Assembly (NCBI GenBank): GCA_024138015.1
Contig: JAMXBB010000011.1
Location: forward strand, 28,638,558-28,702,557
Direction of reading: 5' to 3'
Length of the DNA: 64,000 bases
From: Lumnitzera littorea
Lineage: Eukaryota; Streptophyta; Magnoliopsida; Myrtales; Combretaceae
A program made the position numbers and the translations under genes. Each line of letters begins with the position of its first letter. The stretch's first letter is position 1. This document shows, piece after piece, positions 57,077 to 64,000 of this stretch. The notes below the pieces were generated by a model that worked only from the letters and a program-made list of their open reading frames with translations, did no database searches and was not told the DNA's origin.

Positions 57077-59231
57077 TCATTTATTTATAGGCGATGTGGT
57101 TGTGATTGTTTAGGAAAGATACGAAGGATCATATATGGAAATAAGTCCTTTTAAATTAGGCAAGTCCATTTGATTAATTAGATATGTATCTTGAGGCATC
57201 TACAGTATATATCCATCAAAGATGTGATGGGGTCCATGTACCAAAAATACTTATTAACAATGGTCTATGAACATTAACACAAAACTAGGTATTGAAAAAC
57301 ACTCCAACTTATATGCAGTGTAGAACATAGAGTGTTAACCCATTTTTGGTTTACACTATTTTTTTTATCTTTTTAACATCATTTTCAAACTATATGTTTA
57401 CTAAAATAAGATAATAAAAGGATAAAAATATAATCATGTATATATATTTTATACAATTAATATCTAATAAATTCCTATGAAGATTAACTTATTTATCCTT
57501 TTACTTTATTAACTTTTACAAAAAGAACAATTAAAAATAATTTTTCCAAGAAATAAAATATATTTTTTGAACCTTTTTTCTCAAAAATACGTTAATTTAC
57601 ATTTGCCAACTCTCATTTACAAAAATAATAATTAAACTTAATTTTTCCAATAAATAAAATATATATTTTGAACCTTCTCTCAACAACATTGCATTAATGC
57701 AATTACAAAAATAGAGTAGAGCCAAGAAGTTGACAAGATTACAGATTGGTTAACTGAGAAAATGTAGCAGGAGCAACAAGAAAGTTTATTTTTTGATAAC
57801 CCTCTATGAGAGGTTTTATTTTTGTTGATGAATGATGTGATGGTAAGTAAGTTGATATTGTGACTGTTAATACTTGATCTTTTTATTTATGGACTACAGT
57901 AGCATAATGCTATTACTTCCAATCATGTAATTATGTTCTTTTTTCTTCTATTTTTGAATGAAAAGATCCTTACAACTCATTCACTTCGCGGAGTGAAATA
58001 AGTTGGAATGAAATCTCTATTACTAATGAATGCGATAAGGGTGTAATATAGATGGAAGGCTTATTACCTTGTTTACTTTGTCTAATATAACAAGAAATAA
58101 AGCAAGAATTATTTATAAATACCCGAAAATGCCCCTCTTTTAAAAACATAACTCGTTCCATTGTGGAAACCCATCAATAGCAAAATGCTAACTAAAAATC
58201 CCCAAAGTCGAACCCCCATCGAGAGATAAATCTCATGTTCAAAAGCCTTAATCCTAAATCACCATAGCAATGATATGTAGGGCAAAATCTCCAATGAAAC
58301 TCCATCGAAATCTAAAGGTGTTATCTCTATCTCGCTCTCTCTCTATAGACTCATGTATCGTTATTATGAGGAAAAGGAGAAAAAATTTCTAACTTTATTG
58401 TATCTACGTCATGTTTTCTTATGTAATTCAGTTTTAAAATCATACTTTACCATAACCAAATGTCAAGTACAAATAGATGTTGCAATACCCATCTTCAAAT
58501 TTGTACGTTGATGGAGGTGATGATACTAAAAGCTAGGATAAGATGAGTGAGAAAGAATGAGAAACTAGAAGAATGTCACCGTAAATAGGAGATGCAAAGA
58601 TGAACACATACTTAGATGAATATATTTGACATAAGGTGAGAGGGATGGAGGCAATGATACTAGAATTTGCGACAAGATGAGTGAGAAAGAAGTAGATTAA
58701 GGTTTTTCAATTTTGAGGTTAGGTTGTAACTTTGTGTTATTTCTTTTTAATCCAAAGCATTTTTCAGAATTTGAAATATTAGCATGAACACCTAAAAAAA
58801 TAAATAAATAAAAGAGGCAACACCCACCAAATCTCTATTCATGAGTCTGAACAAGGAAATGCTAATCACACCATTTTAAATCCCTATTATGAGGCAATAT
58901 TTGAAATAAACATTATAATAGAGCTTCATCAAGGAATAAAAGAAGAAAACCCTTGTTTTCTATCGCCATTTTTATCAAAACATAGAAACTAATAAGATAC
59001 AAATCAAATAATTTTCTAAATTTGAGATTTTTGTATTTGTTAAATAGCTCATAGGGATAAAATAGAAATAAGAAAATCCAAACAGGCGTTGGGCTTTTCC
59101 TTTTCCTTGGGCCGCGACCGTGATTATCCATTATCATGAAACACATGGCATCCGGCAGGGAGTAAGAGAAAATAATAAAAGACAAGACATTACACGCCAA
59201 AAGAATAGATAAATCCGAAACCAAAGTCATG
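57077..59231. other. Intergenic DNA upstream of the reductase gene
   Basis: No supported gene. Two local duplications are visible. ACAAAAAGAACAATTAAA...AATAAAATATAT at 57519-57596 recurs at 57619-57696 (period 100). GATGGAGGTGATGATACT...GATGAGTGAGAAAGAA at 58510-58558 recurs at 58644-58690 (offset 134). A CT-rich stretch lies at 58322-58346. The retrotransposon debris ends at about 57.08 kb. Confidence 0.5.
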
Positions 59232-59254
59232 TATAATCTCTCTCTCTTCTTCGT
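59232..59254 (+). promoter_or_regulatory. Candidate core promoter of the reductase gene
   Basis: TATAATC (59232-59238) is followed by a pyrimidine patch TCTCTCTCTTCTTC, about 110-130 bp before the start codon. TATA plus a Y-patch is a common plant core promoter layout. No transcript evidence is available. Confidence 0.4.
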
Positions 59255-59361
59255 CTAGCTTACTCCACTTTTTCAACTGTACTTCAGTATCAACAGTAGC
59301 ACTACTAGCAGCATATTCTATGCAAGCTTCACACCGTGTATTTTGAGCTTGTGTACTGAAG

Positions 59362-62300
59362 ATGGCGATTACACTGAACAGTGGATTCAAGATGCCAATA
59401 CTTGGTCTGGGCGTTTGGCGTATGGAGAAAAATGAAGTCAGAGACCTTCTCATCAACGCCATCAAGATCGGTTATCGCCATTTCGATTGCGCTGGTAAAC
59501 AAATAAGAAACCCTAATTCCATTTCCTTCTATGCTCCGTTTTTCACTGAATACATGGACCTATTTATGGATGCATAGTTTAATCTTACATACTATTATAA
59601 AACATGTTCTACATACTGCTTAGTGTTTGTGGGTCTACATATTCGCTTAAAGGTCTTCAAATTTATTGTTCAAACATTCTAAAGTGTTAAATCGAGATCA
59701 TCATGGACGGAAACAAAAACTAAGGTTGGTCTTGCTTGGTTTACTCTACTGAGTTAAATCTTCTGCTCTTCGGGATTCAATTTATTGTTGTATTTTGCTC
59801 ATACTCCATAATGTGATGATATGACTAACCTCTTACTAAAAGGAAAACGTTGACGGGTTCCCCTTAAGGGGCGAAGGAAAAGAAACTCTCAGGGAGGCTG
59901 TTAGGGAGACCAAATATTAGTATTATGGATTTTTGCGGTAACCATTTCTGTGTCTGTATGTTAAAATTAGAAAACTGTCATGCATAATGTTGGTTATGTG
60001 CATGGATTGGAAACAAGCTGTACAGACTAGGATAGGCTGCAGATATGTTTCGAATACTGTTGTGTTGGGTTTTGCTGTGACTCAGATTCATTGAGGATTT
60101 TCACTAATTGTTTCAGTGGACAGCACAATCTAAACTCACCAAGTGCTCACCTTAGTGATTTCAGTGATAATCTCGTTATCATCGAATACTGATTGTCCTT
60201 ACCAGAATTTGTTGCCGCATAATAATATTTTGGAATTGGACTGCCATCGTGACTAACCGTTGATAAATGCATGCAAAATAGAAAGGGGAATGCTATTGAA
60301 CTATTTTGTCTTTGTTTCAGCTGATTATAAAAACGAGGCAGAGGTTGGGGAGGTGCTTGCAGAAGCATTCCAGACGGGACTTGTCAAGAGAGAGGATCTT
60401 TTCATTACCACCAAGGTGAAGTTACTTGACTCTTATGGCTTGTGCAGCATTGAAGGAGCAAGGTGAAGTTACAATCCCTCATAGGATCTTTCTTGAATGC
60501 AGCTTTGGAATTCTGATCATGGGCATGTTGTGGAGGCCTGCAAGGACAGTCTGAAGAAACTACGGCTTGATTATCTGGATCTCTACCTTGTTCACTTCCC
60601 AATAGCCACTATTCATACTGGTGACCCAACTTCTCATTACCTATTTGAAATCTGTAGTGTAGAATTTAAAGTTATAATCTTGCAAATTGCTTTTAAAGCT
60701 ATCATGAATAAAATGCAAGAATACTAGCTAAGTAAGCTCACTAGATCTGAAGAGCAAGTTTTATAGGACCTTTGCAAGGACAACATATGGTGAACAGAAT
60801 ATCATGGAGCATATGTAGAAGAAGAAAGCAGTCAGGACAGTTTATGTTAGCTGATGTCACAAAAGATAAGATCAGAATTGAATGCGTATTAAGATGTTTG
60901 TATGAACATCTATGGATGCTTGGTTAGATGTGATGATATAAAAGTGAGTTATAAAATAATTTGGAGGAAGTGAACCATAGAGGAAAGAACGTTTCATATT
61001 CAGATCACATGGAAGATAGTGGTACGATAGTTGATCATGCCTGTTTGTACAGTAGTCTTCTTATAGCTGGATTCACCTAGTCGATTAATACTTAGCTGCT
61101 GTGACCTGTTGCTTCTTAAAGTTAAGCTAGTGAAATGAAACTTTGCCTGAATAAAGACTCTGAAATTAATCCAGTACACTGTGTAATTTGGTGCAAAAAC
61201 CTTCTTGTGTAATAGCATGTGTTTTCTTTCTATGTGCTAGAACCCTCAAGAAGCGTCATGAATTACTTATTTACTTATCAGAAAAGGAAAGATAAATCAT
61301 GCTTAAATATGAGAGTAATCCTTTTATTTTGTCAGATAAGCATGTAGTAGTAGAATAATCTTAATCCCCAAAAAACAAAAGTTTGGTCCTATCAAGTTGA
61401 CTGGGGAAATTATGTATCTAAGTAGCTTGGTATGGCTAGTTTCTTTTCAATTGCTCTCATCTGCTTCGAGTTCAAAAAATCTTAACATTGCCTTCCATAT
61501 TTGTTTGCTACCCTCACCCACCCCCCACCAAAGCTGGCAAAAAAAAAAGGGAAAACCTGATGAGTTTGTTGGTGGCATTTTCATACAGGAGTTGGCACGA
61601 CAGCCAGTGCATTGGGCGATGATGGAGTGCTGGACATAGACACAAGCATATCGTTGGAAACCACCTGGCATGACATGGAAAGTCTTGTTTCAATGGGCTT
61701 AGTTCGTAGCATTGGTATTAGGTGTGGACACCTTAGCATTTGCATATTCTCTTCTTGCTATTTCTTTATCAAACATTTTACTGTTTCTTCGATGATTAGG
61801 CAATGTTGTTGAAGATGCTAGAGATCAACAAAACCTGAAACATCTGACAAATTCAAAACGAGGCATTAAGAAAGAAGATTTTAAGAGTAGATTTGTTTCT
61901 ATCAATGATCTTGTGTTTACTACACCTGTACAAACACAATGTCAGGCATAAAAGTGCAGTCTGCCTGCAGTTAGCAGCTTTGATACCCTCAATGAATGGT
62001 GCTCCAACATTGATGAAATTGCATTGCAATGTCTGGAATTTGCCCACACAAGCTCAGATTTTCATGGAGCTTTATCTTTCTAAACCGTTTAATATGGAAA
62101 CATGCACATGAGGCATCAGCGAGAAGGTTGTGATGACTAGTGATCTTGCATATGGGTTCCACCATGTACATTCACCAGAGCCTCTAACGTTATGGGTTTT
62201 AGAGCCAGTAACTAGACCTGTCATCTTTGAACTTTCGGTCATTGAGTATTTTCTGAAAGTAGGGCTCTAAAGTAAAGAGGAGCCTAATTTAAGCAAAAAC

Positions 62301-63967
62301 TGAATTCGTCTTCCATAGTCAACATCATAGTAGATGAGTCTGGTCCTTTTCTCTTCTGTTCTCTCTCAAATACTTCCAAGAAATGTACTTAAGTTATCGT
62401 AACATTAGGGGGTATCATCAGTTTACCATATTTACTAGATCAATGAGGTTGAGCAAGTAATGCATCATGGAAAGTGCTGACTATTAGAGCTGTCTAGTAA
62501 GTTCTACTTCATGTCATCCCCAACACCACCCTAGAGAAAGTTACTTCACAATTTGTCCATTCTGTTAGCAGCATCAGAGCCCTAGATATATTATATACAC
62601 TCCACATCCCAAGATTTTATATTTTTCTGCATCAACTCTTTTGCATTATCAATAACTCTGTGGGCCTTGCAGGTTAAATTTATATTTCCTGTTCAGAGGT
62701 GAAGCGATTAACCATAATATGTTTCAGTTATAGATAAGTAGAGCTCACCCTGCAAGAAAAATGTGCATGTGGTTTAACCTGACATATTCATTTGAACAAG
62801 TTAACCATTTAAATTGGATAAATTACAAATACACCCCTTAGGCCCTTATATTTGCTTCATGTGCTCTATCTCATATCTTTGAGATGGAGTGTTTACACCT
62901 CGAATCATTAAAAAAGTAGATCATATTTTCTCTTTTCCCCTTAAATAAAATGGTAAAAGAGATACTAAAATGGTAAAATAGGATGATACTTTATTTCAAA
63001 GACAAGAGGGCTGATTGCATATGAAGCAATAAAAAAAGGATGTTGAGCCAATAGGATCATCCTTCCTACATACTATAAAAGTGGTGGCTACAAAATTCCA
63101 CAGTTGATTATATCTTTCGAGCTGAAAATTGCTTAGAAATTCCTTGCTTTGTGATATTGCCGGTTATTCCCGTTTGAGAGGCGTGTTCAGTGCTATCCTG
63201 GTGATGGATAGAGTATAAGATCCACTTGGAATTATAATTTAAGTATCTGTTGCTTTTTAGGGTTGAATTAATGTCTGACTATGTTTCGCAAAACTATTCC
63301 TCCATGTCTGCAACAGTTAATGCTGTTGCTCTCACCTTTTCCTATCCCCTTTATTTGTTAAGAAATGCTGCAAAATGCATGAATGCTGGAAACTTATCTA
63401 ATGATTGGACTCTCTGCAGCAACTATGACGTCTTTCTAACCAGAGATTGTCTTGCATACTCCAAAGTGAAGCCTGCTGTTAACCAGGTTGAAACACACCC
63501 TTACTTCCAACGTGATTCCCTAGTGAAGTTCTGTCAGAAGCATGGGATATGCGTAACAGCTCACACCCCTCTTGGAGGTGCTGTAGCCAACACCGAATGG
63601 TTTGGTTCTGTGTCATGCTTGGATGATCCAGTTCTTAAGGTAAAATGCTCATTTTACTCGGCAAGTGTTTCTTTTCATAAAAGTTTTATTTGTGCTTCTC
63701 TACAAACATTTTCTAAATCCTTGCTTCTAATTGAAGGGTCTGGCTGATAAGTACAAGAAGACACAGGCCCAAGTTGTTCTTCGCTGGGGCATTCAGCGGA
63801 ATACAGTTGTTATTCCAAAAACATCTAAGTTGGAGAGATTACAAGAGAACCTCCAAGTCTTTGATTTTGAGCTGACACAAGAGGACATGGACCTAATTGC
63901 GAGTTTAGACCGGAAGTATAGAACCAACCAGCCTGCCAAGTTCTGGGGTATTGACCTTTATGCTTGA
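59362..63967 (+). CDS. S6PDH: NADP-dependent sorbitol/mannose-6-phosphate reductase-like aldo-keto reductase
   Basis: Six exons: 59362-59494, 60321-60415, 60503-60620, 61589-61721, 63420-63639, 63737-63967. All five introns (826, 87, 968, 1698 and 97 bp) are GT-AG. The spliced frame is open: 309 residues, the usual length of plant aldose-6-phosphate reductases. These cytosolic enzymes reduce sugar phosphates with NADPH (glucose-6-P to sorbitol-6-P in Rosaceae, mannose-6-P in celery). The catalytic tetrad is D42, Y47, K76, H107. The second aldo-keto signature is M145-Y162 (with G-L-V-R-S-I-G-I-S-N-Y) and the NADPH site is I-P-K-T-S-K (259-264) with R267, E270 and N271. The end W-G-I-D-L-Y-A is typical of this subfamily. 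The start at 59362 gives M-A-I-T-L-N-S-G-F-K-M-P, as in relatives. The substrate cannot be read from sequence. The polyadenylation region lies outside the window. Confidence 0.93.
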
Positions 63968-64000
63968 GCATGTTGAAGAACTCGTCGGTCTGAAGCAAAC

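Noticed and set aside
60497..60502. ATG just before exon 3 as an alternative start
   Set aside because: It lies inside the intron acceptor (GAATGCAG). Starting there would lose the catalytic D, Y and K residues.
63250..63419. Upstream extension of reductase exon 5 as an independent start
   Set aside because: The sequence before 63420 has no similarity to the enzyme, and 63417-63419 is a good CAG acceptor in the correct phase. It is intron.

Overview
This is a stretch of plant (flowering-plant, probably eudicot) nuclear DNA. It is AT-rich, with one ordinary six-exon gene at the far right and about 57 kb of old, deeply nested LTR retrotransposons. The GT-AG introns, plant Ty1/copia and Ty3/gypsy families, TATA-bearing LTRs, a MITE and the plant aldose-6-phosphate reductase gene all support this. 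The species cannot be named from the sequence.

Layout, left to right. (1) 1-5.35 kb: a degraded Tat/Ogre-like gypsy remnant with a gag zinc-knuckle relic, a 20-bp minisatellite and an LTR-like AT-rich tail. (2) 5.4-23.8 kb: a Ty1/copia element of the SIRE/Maximus type (coiled-coil gag, pol, a third env-position ORF, 3' LTR). It is split by a complete chromovirus-type gypsy element (7594-14148, target duplication GATCA), a MITE (16745-16965) and a 2.9-kb solo LTR (17399-20330). (3) 23.8-27.3 kb: an old gypsy LTR-like stretch and an unclassified sequence rich in CTCGG motifs. (4) 27343-46327: a 3.4-kb LTR (duplication AGGTT) split by a complete 15.6-kb Tat-type gypsy element (28917-44507, duplication ACCTA). 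That element carries gag-pol, a 91-bp tandem repeat, and a long decayed ORF on the opposite strand between pol and the 3' LTR. (5) 46.3-50.9 kb: more CTCGG-type sequence, a cluster of tRNA-B-box-like repeats, and a minus-strand Tat-type LTR end with its primer site. (6) 50895-53780: a second solo LTR of the same family as the one at 17.4 kb (duplication GGGTT), inserted into an older minus-strand gypsy LTR that reaches 55979, with a truncated sister LTR at 56682-57076. (7) 57-64 kb: gene space with an apparently intact NADP-dependent sorbitol/mannose-6-phosphate reductase-like aldo-keto reductase gene (59362-63967, 309 residues).

No retrotransposon ORF is intact. In the LTR pairs, and at many in-frame stops (CAG, CAA, CGA and TGG codons to stops), the changes are overwhelmingly transitions, as expected for long-methylated DNA. 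The only gene likely to make a functional protein is the reductase. The least ordinary features are the antisense ORF of the Tat element, the third ORF of the copia element, a 934-bp insertion flanked by an 8-bp duplication inside the antisense ORF, and the array of tRNA-like B boxes near 49 kb. I found no convincing new biological system.
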